A DNA stretch of 64,000 nt. Origin: Aporrectodea caliginosa. Its lineage: Eukaryota > Annelida > Clitellata > Crassiclitellata > Lumbricidae. The stretch lies in NCBI GenBank assembly GCA_020284085.1, contig JACEVL010000690.1, positions 501,501-565,500 of the forward strand. The letters are read 5' to 3'. Position numbers and translations under genes: made by a program. The notes beneath the pieces are model-generated. The model searched no databases and had not been told where the DNA came from. It saw nothing but the letters and a program-made list of their open reading frames with translations. Shown here piece after piece: positions 1 through 12,153 of the stretch; positions within the stretch are counted from its first letter, which is position 1, and each line of letters starts with the position of its first letter.

Positions 1-120
1 TTTCATTTTCTGATTCTCATCCATATGTGTCAATTACCCCATAAATTATATCAGAAAATATCTCTCGACGAATTTTCATTACGGAATTTCTCATTTTGCA
101 TTATCCGGTCAAACTGCTGC

Positions 121-991
121 GGTTCTAGGACGATTGGTCATAGGACGATTGGTCATACGGACGATTGGTCATAGGACGATTGGTCATCGGATGATTGGTC
201 ATAGGACGATTGGTCATACGGACGATTAGTCATAGGGCCTAATGGTCATAGGTCCTATCGGCGATGGGACTTTCGAAGGCTTCTTCTTCTTTGTTTCTCG
301 TCCGTCAGGCCGGGGCCAACGATGAGTCCTCAACTTGTCGTCTCCAGAATTCTCTATCCTTGATGTTTTCCTTTGCTTCACCAATGTTCATCTTCATTCT
401 CTCCAGATCCTCCCGTATATTATCCATCCATGTACCGAAGGCTATAGAAGGCTAAAACAAAGAAGTTTTTAAAACATGAAAACTATTTACTGGATCATTT
501 TACTGTGAAATACTGTCAATACATGACAAAATACGAACAATACGTAAAAATCTAGAACGTCAGCAGATTTTGATGTGCGTTTATCTAGTGAATGTTAAGT
601 TCTTTGAAGTGAGTTGAAGCCTGCATGTAATTGTCTTAATAAGTTTCTTGATTGGCACTGATTGTATTTGTCTGAAAACGATCAATGTCCCTAATTGATG
701 CCTTTCATACTTGAGTTACATAGGCATACGGGTAAAACGTGTATTATTTCGACCAAACGTTAAGTTCTTTGAAGTGAGTTGATCCCTGTAAGTATTACCC
801 TAATAAGTGTCTTGATTGGCACTGATTGTATTTGTCTAAAAACGATGTATGCCCCGCACCGGCGTAAAACTAAGAATGTCCATAACTAACGACTACAACG
901 AATTATGTCGGTTTATTAGCGGCATATGACCAATCGTCCTATAACTATTCGTCCTATGGCCAATCGTGCAATGACCAATCGTCCGGATACC
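121..991. mobile_element. Fold-back element 1, arms of GGACGATTGGTCATA words
   Basis: The left end opens with GGTTCTAGG at 121 and runs through about eight head-to-tail copies of a 15-16 base word (GGACGATTGGTCATA) to about 250. The right end (926-991) holds the same word inverted and finishes in GGATACC. Flanks CTGCTGCG (114-121) and CTACTGCG (992-999) look like an 8-bp target duplication with one mismatch. The interior has only a 63-codon chance frame and no recognisable transposase. Word-repeat inverted arms are the hallmark of Foldback/MULE-type elements; assignment to that group is inference. It is probably non-autonomous. Confidence 0.65.
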
Positions 992-1116
992 CTACTGCGT
1001 AGTTGAGACTCAAATTATTCTTTTGAAATTAGCATGTTCGCTTCAGCTGGACCCGATATTGTTATTTTAAAAGATCGATATTGTAATATTTCAAAATGAA
1101 AAACTTTAAAGTGCAG

Positions 1117-1832
1117 TAAAGTGGAAATAGACACAAAAGTACGCCCACATCAATTTTATTGGTAGGCCTACATTACAAGCTGGTTTTCATTTTTGGTCAC
1201 TTTTCTTGTCTTTGAATGCATGTCATATCGATCTTTTTAGTTGCGAACAAACTGTTTCGTCCGTTTCTATCCTCATCTCTTATTAATAATTCTTTGTTCT
1301 GTTACAGAAATACTGGTAGTTGTATATTTTATGGCTACAGCATAATTTCAGTCTTTTTCTAGACTAAGTAGGCCTCTACCACTGCATATTCAGTTCCCAT
1401 TTCAACCCCTGAAATGAATTTTTATTCAACAAAATAAAATAATGCCGCTCAGTATGGCTGATGTTCCTGTCTTAACTAAAACTTTGTCCAAAACGCATAA
1501 TGGTACCCGACCATTGAAATCTAAAGGGCAACAAAGTGTAAATAGATCTTAACAACAGAACGCCCACATCAATTTTATTTGTAGGCCTACATTACAAGCT
1601 TTACTGTCATTTCTCGTCCGCATGTCATTTCGATCTTTTCGTAACGAAGAAAATGTTTCGTCCGTTGCAATCCTCCTCTATTACTAATAATCCCTTATGC
1701 TGCTTCAGAAACACTGGCAGTTGTTAATTTATGGCTACAACAGAATTTCACAAAGTCTTTCCCTACAATAAATACACCATTGCATATTGAGTAGCCATCA
1801 ACAATCCCCTTAAATGAATTTTCATTCACAGG
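1117..1832. repeat. Diverged tandem duplication, about 420-bp unit
   Basis: 1117-1435 and 1537-1832 align along their length: both contain CGCCCACATCAATTTTATT, a TAGGCCTA, a GTTTCGTCCGT block, a TATGGCTACA block and a CATTGCATATT-like block in the same order. The same kind of sequence recurs near 5280-5420, next to the zinc-finger relics, so this is probably old zinc-finger flanking DNA. No coding potential is seen. Confidence 0.6.
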
Positions 1833-1942
1833 AGATAGAAAATATTTCATTTTTCATCAAATGCTCTTCTGAAGAACAGAGCGATTGCAGAATGCTTTCT
1901 CGAATAATTAGATCTGGTACTTTTTAATCCCAATTCCATTCT

Positions 1943-2300
1943 GGTATCCGTTGAATTGAGCGCGCACATTTCGCCGACCTTCATTTCAGCGACCTCAATT
2001 CGCCGCCGCGAAACACAGCGCCTACACAATTCGCCGCCATTCATTTCAGCGCTGATTCAAAAGGGCGTTGCTTAATACCGGGCATAAAAAAAACACGTGT
2101 TCTTGACTAGAACGGGTCGGTTATGGTCAGGTTAAGCGTCGTGAGGGTCGGTTAGGGTCAGGGTTAGGGTTTGTGTTGTCATTAGAAGAGTCGCTGAAAT
2201 GAATGGCGGCGAATTGTGTAGTCGCTGAGTTCCGCGGCGGCGAATTGAGGTCGCTGAGATGAAGGTCGGCGAAATGTGCGCGCTCAATTCAACGTAAACC
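1943..2300. mobile_element. Fold-back element 2, about 105-bp inverted arms
   Basis: 1943-2050 and 2192-2300 are near-perfect inverted repeats separated by about 140 bp. The arms are built from words such as AATTCGCCGCC and CATTTCAGCGACC. The left end begins GGTATCCG and the reverse-complemented right end begins GGTTTACG. Flanks TTCCATTCT (1934-1942) and TTCGATTCT (2301-2309) give a 9-bp target duplication with one mismatch. There is no gene inside; short frames across the arms are by-products of the repeats. Confidence 0.75.
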
Positions 2301-2462
2301 TTCGATTCTAACATGATTCTGTAGGCTGGAAGTTGATCAGAAATCTTTTTAAAAAAATCTGACACACAAGTAGTTTCTCTCTAGTAGGCCTAGGGCCTAT
2401 TGGTTTTTACTGCTCCCATAGAAGCCCCGAACCATTTGTAGAAGTTGCGTTTGTGTCAGCGT

Positions 2463-3608
2463 CAGGGCCGTAGCAAGCTAGAATTGCGCCCTGTGCCAAG
2501 CGTAAATCTAGCGCCCCACCCGTCAAATTTGTGTTCTCGAATATAATAGAAGGTTTTGTCTTTTAAAGAAAGTAGAAACGAAGTTTCTGTGCTTCTATTA
2601 ACATTTCATTTTAGTCACTTCAGATTTATTTTCCTGTTGAAGGGACTTTGAGGACAGGGAGGTTTGGGAAAGTTCCACCAGGAAAGAATTTGACTTCTTT
2701 CGGGTTCGATCACTACCGTAAGCCATGGGTGTCCCATCGTGTAATCAACACGGGGTTTATGAAGCTATTATTTAGCGCCACCAGCCACTATGTCTCTCAG
2801 CTCTTCAGATACTAGGCCGAGCTTAGAGCCTACAACCGGCTTTGGTGGCGACAGAAAAGTGTCCGCTCAGATTGAGCTCCTCGTCCCAACACCAGTACTT
2901 TCATTATCGGTCTGGGGCTCACTCTCTGTCTTAGCACTTACTATACACTTTAGCACTTCTGCATGTTCTTCTTGCTGCTGTACAACTTTCTCGATTAAAT
3001 CATCTAGCTCTTCATTAGCAGGCACTGACAACTCAACATCCGCCATTTTCTCTAGTTCTGACTATATAGATTAATTAAAAAAATTCACGGGAGATACCGG
3101 ATACCACATCCAATTACGCGAAAATTATATCTTCTCCAAAATTACAGTTTCATCGAGATCGAATTAGCTAACGTCCATTCAATAGAGTTAATGCATTTTT
3201 CAGTAATCAGGGACGCTATACGCTCCATGCAAAATCATCTAAGGGTCCCTTCTCAGTGCCTACCTAGCCTCGTTTTATAGGCTAATCTACGTGCCTAGAG
3301 CCCCGCGTTCTGTTCGCTCGCTTTTGCACCAATTGTAGCGCAATATCGCAAGCGCCCTTTTCTCCGCGTAAATTTCCACCAATCACGGCAGTTCGTTCTA
3401 TTTGGCTTCTGCGCCCATTTAGGTCTATGCCAAATTTGTTAAATTGGTATCATTTTATTTTATTACATTTATTTCATGTAAACTGTATATTTCATATTTC
3501 AAGATCAAGTAATTATTAATTAAATCCTTCCGTCTCTAAAATTTGCGCCCCCTCTTGAGTTGCGCCATGTGCAGTGGCACCGTTGGCACATGCCTCGCTA
3601 CGGCCCTG
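2463..3608. mobile_element. hAT-like transposon with CAGGGCCGTAGC ends
   Basis: The left end CAGGGCCGTAGCAAG at 2463 is matched by the inverted right end CAGGGCCGTAGCGAG finishing at 3608. Flanks GTCAGCGT (2455-2462) and GTCAGCTT (3609-3616) form an 8-bp target duplication with one mismatch, as expected for hAT. A 60-codon minus-strand frame begins with the ATG at 3046 (acidic, helix-prone start, MADVELSVPANEELD). It may be a first exon of the original element protein, but no transposase domain is seen. GCGCCCC-rich subterminal segments flank both ends. Confidence 0.65.
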
Positions 3609-3644
3609 GTCAGCTTTTGAATTTCAATAAACGACTATTGTAAT

Positions 3645-5860
<2,216 letters not shown>

Positions 5861-6225
5861 CTTTCTTTTGTGTGTCTCAACAACTGGCATTGGTGCGTTT
5901 TCTCCAAAGAACCAATTCTAACATCACTTTTAGACCAGAAGGTCGACCAAAACTTGTTTTTACATACTGATTCAAGGGAGTTATGAAAAAGCGCGATAAA
6001 ACTGCTTCATGTTGCATTAGCACAGGAAGAGTGGCTTTCCAGTATAGTCTCATTCGAGTTTTCAGGTCACTAACTTTTGAAACTAATTTTATAAGTTATT
6101 AGATTGCAGTGTCATAATGTAAGACATCTGAAACCATAACGCAAAAGTCCCATAATGGGTTTCATATACACACGCATAGGACCAGAAGAATGACATGCAC
6201 GATTTTGAACTTTGGAAAATATTTT

Positions 6226-7464
6226 TTAGAAACGCGACACAAATGGTTTCTCCACAAAGTGGGTCTTCTTGTGACGTCTTAGATTTGAAGTGCATGCGAA
6301 TGTTTTCTTGCATAACTCGCAGAGATATGGCTTATCTGTGGAGTGTGTGGTTTTATGACTGCTCAGATCTGATGCTCTTCTGAATGTTTTATTACATACC
6401 GGGCAAAGGTATGGTTTAGCTTCAGAGTGGATTTTTTTATGACTTGCCAGACCCCAACCGCACGAGAATGTTTTCTGACAGACCTGGCAAAAGTATGGTT
6501 TCTCTCCAGTATGAATTCTCATGTGACTTTTTAAATTGGAGGACATTCCAAATTGTTTTTGACAAACCTGGCATTTGTAAGGTTTCTCTCCAGTATGAAT
6601 TCTAATATGGACCCGCAGACATGAAGAATCCATAAAAACCTTTTTACATATCTCGCACTTAAATCGTTTCTCTCCAGTATGGCATCTCATATGACCTTGA
6701 AGATGAGAATTTTGGGAGAATGTTTTCTTACACATCTGGCAAAGGTATGGCTTTTCTCCTGAGTGGATTTTTTCATGACTTCTCAGCTGATAAGAACGAC
6801 AATAACTTTGTTTACACATCTGACACTGGTATGGTCTCTCTCCAGTGTGGATTCTAACATGAGTGTGTAAAGCTGAAGATGTGGAAAATGTGTTTTTACA
6901 AAGTATACACAGAAATTGCTTTTCTTCAGAGTGGGATTTTTCATGACTTTTCGGACATGAAGTGTTTGAAAATGTTTTCTGACATATCCGGCAAAGGTGA
7001 AGAGCTCTCTTGTGACACTTTAGATGACCTGCATACTTAGTTTTAAACTCACAAAACTGGCATTGGTATGGTTTCACTACGGTATGAATTCTTGCATGAA
7101 TTGTTAAACTGGAATATCGGGTAAAACATTTTTGACATACTTGGCATTGGTAAGGCATCTCTCCAGTGTGGATTCTTGCATGATCTGTTAGAGTGGAACA
7201 CTGAGAAAAACGTTTTCTGCAAACTTGGCATTGGAAGGATTTCTCTCCGATATGAATTCTTGCATGCCTTCTTAGATCTGAAGAATGAAAGAAACGCGTT
7301 TGACAAACTTGGCATTGGTAATGCATCTCTCCAATATTAGCTCTTTCATGATATGTTAGACTGAAAAACGGAGAAACACCTTTTTGACATACGTGACATT
7401 GGTAAGGCATCTCTCCGGTAATAATAATAATATCTTTTCTGTAATAAGCGCCTGAGAAACGCAC
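6226..7464 (-). CDS. C2H2 zinc-finger protein, 14-finger array (part of a broken gene)
   Basis: The 412-codon minus-strand frame is almost entirely C2H2 fingers joined by HTGEKPYxC-type linkers: about 14 units, the first lacking its last histidine and the fifth with an odd CHKRALH spacing. Tandem fingers of this kind bind DNA and act in the nucleus; the target cannot be predicted here. The frame begins in SINE sequence at 7464, so the listed start is not a natural start. The array originally continued upstream into 7660-8165, where a SINE and several indels now break it. The stop follows shortly after the last finger (ending VSRF). A paralogue lies at 29.65-31.26 kb. The array is well preserved, so either the damage is recent or a shorter protein is made from an internal ATG. 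Confidence 0.6.
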   Translation of the reverse strand: MRFSGAYYRKDIIIITGEMPYQCHVCQKGVSPFFSLTYHERANIGEMHYQCQVCQTRFFHSSDLRRHARIHIGEKSFQCQVCRKRFSQCSTLTDHARIHTGEMPYQCQVCQKCFTRYSSLTIHARIHTVVKPYQCQFCEFKTKYAGHLKCHKRALHLCRICQKTFSNTSCPKSHEKSHSEEKQFLCILCKNTFSTSSALHTHVRIHTGERPYQCQMCKQSYCRSYQLRSHEKIHSGEKPYLCQMCKKTFSQNSHLQGHMRCHTGEKRFKCEICKKVFMDSSCLRVHIRIHTGEKPYKCQVCQKQFGMSSNLKSHMRIHTGEKPYFCQVCQKTFSCGWGLASHKKIHSEAKPYLCPVCNKTFRRASDLSSHKTTHSTDKPYLCELCKKTFACTSNLRRHKKTHFVEKPFVSRF

Positions 7465-7640
7465 TGCGCTGTAGGCCTACATTTACATGTTATGCAATTG
7501 AAACAATCTTAACTACTAACAACACAGACAGCCTGCAATACACGGCGCTAATAGCAGCCTACAAAGCATGTCCACCCTACGGGGCTCGAATTCGGAACCT
7601 CTCGCTCTTTGTGCCAGATGTTATCCAATGCGCAATTGGT
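7428..7640 (-). mobile_element. tRNA-derived SINE inserted in the zinc-finger gene
   Basis: Read on the minus strand, the copy starts near 7640 with an A-box-like GCGCATTGGATAACATCTGG and a B-box-like GGTTCCGAATTCGAGCC. It then has a body shared almost base for base with the copy at 62.67-62.93 kb (GCTTTGTAGGCTGCTATTAG, GTGTATTGCAGGCTGTCTG, GTTTCAATTGCATAAC) and ends in an (ATT)n tail at 7420-7435. It separates two fingers that were once contiguous. A free tRNA gene is unlikely because the body and tail follow directly. Confidence 0.75.
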
Positions 7641-7659
7641 AGTCCTATGAATTTTTGCA

Positions 7660-8165
7660 TGACGAGTTAGATTTGAAGATTGGACAAAACGCTTTTGACA
7701 TAGTTGGCATTGGTACGGCATCTCTCTATTATGGATCCTAAAATGCGTCTGTAGACTGGAAGAATGAGAAAAAATGTGTTTACATGCCTCGCACTGAAAT
7801 GGTTTCCAGTATGGGTCCTGGTGTGTATTTTCAGACTCCATGAGCCTGTGAATGTTTTGTCACATACCAGACAGAGGTAGTCTTTTTCTACAGTATGGAT
7901 TCTCCTGTGTTTCTGAAGAATGTAGGTGTGCGTAAAATTAATTATGATTTACAAAACTCGCACTCTGTGTTTTTGCTTTGGAATGGGTTATCTTGTCTCC
8001 CTCCGTATGTTTTTCCGGAACAAAAGATTTCAGACAATCAGACATAGGCCTAGCTTGGAACATTCCGTCTTTTCTTGCGTTGCAATACCGATGGAATATC
8101 CTAATGAATGTTTGAAATAAATGCTTTTTGGCATCATTAATTTGCATGAATTGCTTGATTTTTGT
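7660..8165 (-). pseudogene. 5' part of the zinc-finger gene, frameshifted
   Basis: From 8165 down, the minus strand matches the N-terminus of the 29.65-kb paralogue: an NDAxKHxFQxFIRIxHR block followed by THSKAKTQ. A one-base deletion and a small insertion near 7930-7965 then break the first finger (tgcgag-tttt-gtaa). Fingers two and three continue in shifted frames to 7660; the frame 7841-7548 reads CEACKHIF and CQLCQKRF fingers and then runs into the SINE. A TAGGCCTA (8045-8052) adds two codons relative to the paralogue. The upstream end was overrun by the LINE at 8.25 kb. Damage at several sites argues for a pseudogene. Confidence 0.75.
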
Positions 8166-8249
8166 GCAAAGAAAGAGTTGAAAACACCGAACCTCTTGCG
8201 AGTGTCTGTGGATTGAAATGACTCTCCAACTTCGCCAGTTGTTCGCCAG

Positions 8250-9788
8250 TTGTTTGCTATAAGTCACTCTCTTATTGAATTCGCTATCCCTGCTCTTCAT
8301 CCACAACCCATTCATGCTCTACGGTATCTTCGTGGATGGAAGTCCCTTGACCGTGGCGCCTTCAGTGAGGCCTTACGAAACTCGCCTCTCTTCTCCTCTA
8401 CCTCGCAACTAGATGCTCAGTCAACTTCACAACTCTACGATCTCTACTCCTCTACGATCAGCAACCTTCTCGACAAGATGCTTCCACTCCGTGGTGTCAA
8501 GATTCGCGTTCGACCGCTAACAGTTTGGTTCGATCGAGAATGTCATCTACTGATGCTAACAACTAAACTGGACGATCTCCGAAATTCCACAGCCGGTTCA
8601 CCACCTCCTTCCTACACTTCTACTGAGTCGGTTTTCAAGGACTTTCGACCTATCCTTGAATCAGAACTGCGTCATCTTCTTTCTACTTCTAATTTAAAAT
8701 CATGTGAACTTGACCCCCTTCCCCCGTTTGTTATTGTTGATGTACTAGATGACATTGTTCCCTTTCTTCTCTACTTGTTTAACAGGTCCCTTTCAGAAGG
8801 TCTCCTTCCAGCATCTGAGAAGCGTGCTATTGTGTTTCCCACTCTTAAGAAGCCCAACCTGGATCCTAGCATATGCCAAAACTATCGCCCTATTGCAAAT
8901 CTTTCCTTTCTCTCAAAGACTTTAGAGCGACTTGTTTCTCTGCAACTTCTTCCTTACCTTGAGCAGTCTGGCCTTCTACCGCCCAGACAATCTGGCTTTA
9001 GAGCTCACCACTCAACTGAAACTGCTCTTCTCTCTCTTCTCTCTGACATCTATTCTGCTATGGATAAATCCCATGTTTCTCTCTTAGCACTTTTTGACGC
9101 ATCTTCAGCATTTGATATGGTAGACCATGATATTCTGTTACATCGCCTTGAAATTTCCTTTGGTCTTAGTGGCCTTCCTCTTCTTTGGTTTCGCTCCTAT
9201 CTTACTGATCGTACCCAAATGGTTATTCTAGGAGACTCTCGCACCTCATGGGTACCTGTTAAATTTGGAGTCCCACAAGGATCTGTGCTGGGTCCTCTTC
9301 TTTATATCATGTTTACAGCTGATATCCCTCTTCTCTTTGCTAAACACTCGGCCTCTGGTCACCTCTATGCTGATGATGTCCAGGCCTTTGTCCATGGCTC
9401 CTCTTCTCATCAGCTTGCTCTTTCCCAATCTATTGAATCTCTTTCTTCTGATCTCAATTGTTGGATGTCCTCTAATCGCCTTTCGCTCAACTCTTCCAAG
9501 ACTCAATTGATCTGGCTTGGCACTCGCCAGCAGCTAATTAAACTTGATTATGATTTGCTTGCCGAGAAGTTCCCTCATTTTACTTTCTTGACAAATGTTC
9601 GTGACTTGGGTGTTACTCTTGACAGTACACTTTCCTTCTCTGCACATATCTCTAATCTCTCTCGGTCCAGTTTTTATCACTTGCGGCGTCTTCGTGCCAT
9701 TCGACGATCTGTCCCCTCGCCGATTTTTCTTCCATGGTTCATGCCTTTGTCTGTTCACGCATTGACTACTGTAACTCATTACTTATAG
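8250..9788 (+). CDS. LINE reverse transcriptase (L2/CR1-like), 5'-truncated
   Basis: 512 codons. Order: a linker region, then the RT fingers (SCELDPLPP, QNYRPIANLSFLSKTLERL, RQSGFRAHHSTETALL), the first catalytic Asp region (LALFDASSAFDMVDHDIL), the GVPQGSVLGPLL motif and the YADDVQAF active site. The thumb follows (WMSSNRLSLNSSKTQLIW, DLGVTLD). These are standard LINE RT motifs and the RT active site is intact. The FDASSAFD box departs from the usual LDLSAAFD pattern. The frame ends in a shifted C-terminal tail (LPWFMPLSVHALTTVTHYL), and the true continuation is the overlapping frame from 9734. The copy is probably inactive because it lacks the 5' part and carries the frameshift. Confidence 0.85.
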   Translation: MFAISHSLIEFAIPALHPQPIHALRYLRGWKSLDRGAFSEALRNSPLFSSTSQLDAQSTSQLYDLYSSTISNLLDKMLPLRGVKIRVRPLTVWFDRECHLLMLTTKLDDLRNSTAGSPPPSYTSTESVFKDFRPILESELRHLLSTSNLKSCELDPLPPFVIVDVLDDIVPFLLYLFNRSLSEGLLPASEKRAIVFPTLKKPNLDPSICQNYRPIANLSFLSKTLERLVSLQLLPYLEQSGLLPPRQSGFRAHHSTETALLSLLSDIYSAMDKSHVSLLALFDASSAFDMVDHDILLHRLEISFGLSGLPLLWFRSYLTDRTQMVILGDSRTSWVPVKFGVPQGSVLGPLLYIMFTADIPLLFAKHSASGHLYADDVQAFVHGSSSHQLALSQSIESLSSDLNCWMSSNRLSLNSSKTQLIWLGTRQQLIKLDYDLLAEKFPHFTFLTNVRDLGVTLDSTLSFSAHISNLSRSSFYHLRRLRAIRRSVPSPIFLPWFMPLSVHALTTVTHYL

Positions 9789-10249
9789 GCCTACCTAAAC
9801 TCCGTCTGGCTCCACTTCAATCAGTACTTAATGCAGCTGCTCGCTTGATTGCCCGCCTTCCTCGTTTCTCCCATATTTCGACTTTCATGACTGAAAACCT
9901 TCATTGGCTTCCTTTAACTGCTAGGATTCAGTTTAAAATTCTCTTTCTTACGTGTAAAATGTTTTTGGGTCAAGCTCCACGATACCTCTGTGATGTTATC
10001 AGACGACCTATCTCAGCTACCTCTGGACGTCCTCTCCGCTCTTTAGACCATTACGACCTTCTAGTTCCTCGGTCTCGGACTGCCACAGCACAGCATCGTG
10101 CCTATGCTTCTGTTGGCCCTTTGCTATGGAATGACCTTCCTACTATAACTCGAGCTGTGATGTTATCTGGGGCACTACTGTTTCTGCTCGTTCTCTTAAG
10201 ACTTTTCTTTTTTCGAGGGGCCCTTCGCACTGGAAGCGCCTCTGATTAG
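9734..10249 (+). CDS. C-terminal end of the same LINE ORF2, shifted frame
   Basis: 171 codons overlapping the end of the RT frame. It encodes the region after the RT thumb: SRIDYCNSLLIGLP, LNAAARLIARLPRFSHIS, LHWLPLTARIQFKI, then RTATAQHRAYASVGPLLWN, the usual end of L2/CR1 ORF2 proteins. The last 25 residues are out of the family frame. A one-base indel near 9725-9740 explains the break. The TAGGCCTA at 9786 lies inside coding sequence (L-I-G-L-P) and here is an ordinary part of the element. Confidence 0.8.
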   Translation: MVHAFVCSRIDYCNSLLIGLPKLRLAPLQSVLNAAARLIARLPRFSHISTFMTENLHWLPLTARIQFKILFLTCKMFLGQAPRYLCDVIRRPISATSGRPLRSLDHYDLLVPRSRTATAQHRAYASVGPLLWNDLPTITRAVMLSGALLFLLVLLRLFFFRGALRTGSASD

Positions 10250-10310
10250 GTTGTACTGTGAGAGGCGCTTTATAAATCCATAAATAGAATAGAATAGAAT
10301 AGAAAGTCTA

Positions 10311-10690
10311 TTAGTACAAAGGTTTCTATGCGTTAGTAAAAAAATCTAAAACAGCATAATTGTTCCTAATGCATTTACTTTTTCATATTGTTACTCTGAG
10401 AAATAAAAAGCATCACAGTCGCAATATACAGGGTATATCTGAGAGACAGAATCTCCATTTCTGCCACTTCGATCGTCTATGACTCAACAAGAATTTACAA
10501 AACCGATTGCAACAAACACATTGAGCATCACATTAGAGCCTGTATTCCACTATCTGAAGTGGCCGCCGCACACTGTATTCACACGAATGCGCATGTAGCC
10601 TACTTCAACATGTGAAAACCACCGATGGTTGATTCCACAATAAAACAATACATAATTTTACTCAATTTTCTTCGCTTCACAACCCGTGAA
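10311..10690. other. Spacer homologous (inverted) to 38.88-39.06 kb
   Basis: No gene. 10490-10620 is the reverse complement of about 38930-39070; GGAATACAGGCT on one side equals GGAATAGGCCTACAGGCT on the other. It therefore gives an empty site for one TAGGCCTA. Confidence 0.55.
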
Positions 10691-10889
10691 ACCTAAATGA
10701 AAGCTTATGAGTTAACAGCATGTCCAGAAAGTTGAGGTACAATATTGACATAGATTATGGAAACGTAATAACACAAAGCCGGTTTATTGCAACAAACAGT
10801 AAGTGTTGTAGAGGAATGAGGTAATGCCATAGTTTAGGTTGGTAAATTATTTGAATATCTTCAATATCGAACTTCATGTTGGTAAGTAA

Positions 10890-11270
10890 GCAATCTACCT
10901 ATGTCCATGATAACTATCTTCAGTCCCGCTTCCATTTCATCGAGAATTTTTTAATCAATCCAGCTTCCATTTCATGAAAAAAATTAGCCAACTTCTATTT
11001 AACCCAAAAAATATTTTTCATCAATGGAACTTTTATTTAGGCAAAGAACTATTCTCGTGGGTTCAGCTTCTACTTACGGAAACAATTATTTTCATCATTC
11101 CAGCTTCTATTGCGTCAAAAACTTAGTTTCATCAATCCAGCTTCTATTTACGGTAAAAATTATTTTGATCAATCCAACTTCTATTTAAAGACAGAAATGG
11201 TTTCATCCATCCAACTTCGAGTTAGTGAAGCAATTTTTTTCCTTAATCCAGCTTCCATTTCAATTTGACG
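10890..11270. repeat. Dispersed ~36-bp minisatellite (CATCAATCCAGCTTCTATTTA)
   Basis: About eight degenerate copies of a 35-40 base unit around CAATCCAGCTTCTATTTA plus an A/T-rich filler (GAAAAAATTATTTT). On the left is the conserved flank GTAAGTAAGCAATCTACC...ATGATAACT, also found beside the arrays at 38.77, 40.87 and 58.79 kb. Further arrays of the unit lie at 12530-12720, 13320-13600, 36595-36760, 39060-39235, 40590-40860 and 58610-58790. A unit array plus a constant flank suggests a mobile element family rather than local slippage. Confidence 0.65.
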
Positions 11271-11642
11271 ATATGAAATAATTTACCAACCTAAACTACG
11301 GGATTACCGAGGAATGATCCCTACGATCAAGCAGCCAATTTGTAAGAGATTTGAAATTGTAATTTTAGTTTAAATTTATCTATATGTTTTAAAAAGTACA
11401 TTAAAATCCTATGCGAAAACAAATAATAATTATTGTGCTCTTGAATGCGTTGTCCAGATGAGTTCATAGATAATTAATCGAGCGATTAACAGAAAATAAT
11501 TTTTAAACAGTAGATATGAAGCATTACCTAGTAGAGGAGGTCGCTAATACTAATGACGTCATTATTCTTTGTGGAGTTTATGTAGTATTACAAGATGTAT
11601 CAAATTCACTCAAATTGACGCATCGCTAGAGTTGGAAATCAT

Positions 11643-11828
11643 CAGGGATGGGCAGTAATTGAAATTACGTAATTGAAATTACTTGAAATTGCGCAATTTG
11701 TAATTTGTTAATTTGTAATTCAATTACATTTCCCATGCATTTTGTAATTTGAAATTACATTTCATGTCTCAAAGTAATTTGTAATTTGTAATTCAATTAC
11801 ATTTTCCCGAGTAATTTGCCGATTCCTG
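11643..11828. mobile_element. hAT MITE with TAATTGAAATTAC word repeats
   Basis: Ends are CAGGGATGGGCAGTAATT (from 11643) and, inverted, CAGGAATCGGCAAATTAC (to 11828). An exact 8-bp duplication GAAATCAT lies at 11635-11642 and 11829-11836. The duplicated segment at about 39.72 kb has the empty site (TTGGAAATCAAAAGTTTAC), which confirms the boundaries. The inside is almost wholly repeats of TAATTTGTAATT/TAATTGAAATTAC. No coding capacity. Confidence 0.85.
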
Positions 11829-12153
11829 GAAATCATAAGTTTACATGTACGAATTAATCTTTATTGTAACAGCAGCAACATCAGAAATGCGAATACTATT
11901 ATATTTTAGTAATTTTATGGTCATCTAGGCTATTGCTCTACTAATCTTATCTATTAGATAACAGTCACAGTAGCCTTATCATAGGCATATCAACAGAATT
12001 ATCTTGCTAAAATAAGGCTAATTTTGCTTCGACGAAGCACTAGCCCCGATTAAACCAACAAATTACATAGCAACTTTAGGCTACAAGAGAAGCCGCTGCT
12101 TATTGACATTGACCCTAGCTTTCTAGGTCTTGTAACACAAATTCAGTGTTATA

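Larger units (their letters stand above)
8248..10310 (+). mobile_element. 5'-truncated L2/CR1-like LINE with pentamer tail
   Basis: Starts inside the region between endonuclease and reverse transcriptase, so the 5' half including the endonuclease is missing. The RT and C-terminal parts follow in two overlapping frames. The 3' end is a short hairpin-like AGAGGCGCTTTATAAATCCA followed by (AATAG)n at 10285-10305. The same end occurs on six other fragments in this window (21.9, 28.95, 36.3, 46.4, 49.3 and 51.4 kb). The insertion lies against the 5' end of the minus-strand zinc-finger relic. 5' truncation is usual for target-primed LINE copies. Confidence 0.85.
10690..12150. repeat. Segmental duplication, partner at about 38.77-40.07 kb
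   Basis: 11085-11350 and 11350-12150 align in direct orientation with 39055-39280 and 39380-40050; shared blocks include GGAATGATCCCTA and ACTAATGACGTCATTATTC. 10815-10925 is inverted relative to 38770-38870. The two copies differ by single bases, by TAGG(C)CTA insertions and by two transposon insertions present only here (11643-11828 and 12154-13759). No gene is seen in either copy. Confidence 0.75.

Noticed and set aside
2138..2172. Telomere-like GGTTAGGGTCAGGGTTAGGGTT between the arms of fold-back element 2
   Set aside because: Only two or three imperfect units inside a transposon spacer; too short to be an interstitial telomere.
7560..7640. Possible tRNA gene
   Set aside because: A and B boxes are present but the sequence continues into a body and (ATT)n tail shared with another copy; a SINE.
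9786..9793. TAGGCCTA in the LINE at 9.79 kb taken as an insertion
   Set aside because: Here it encodes the expected Leu-Ile-Gly-Leu-Pro of the LINE protein, so it is probably native sequence.
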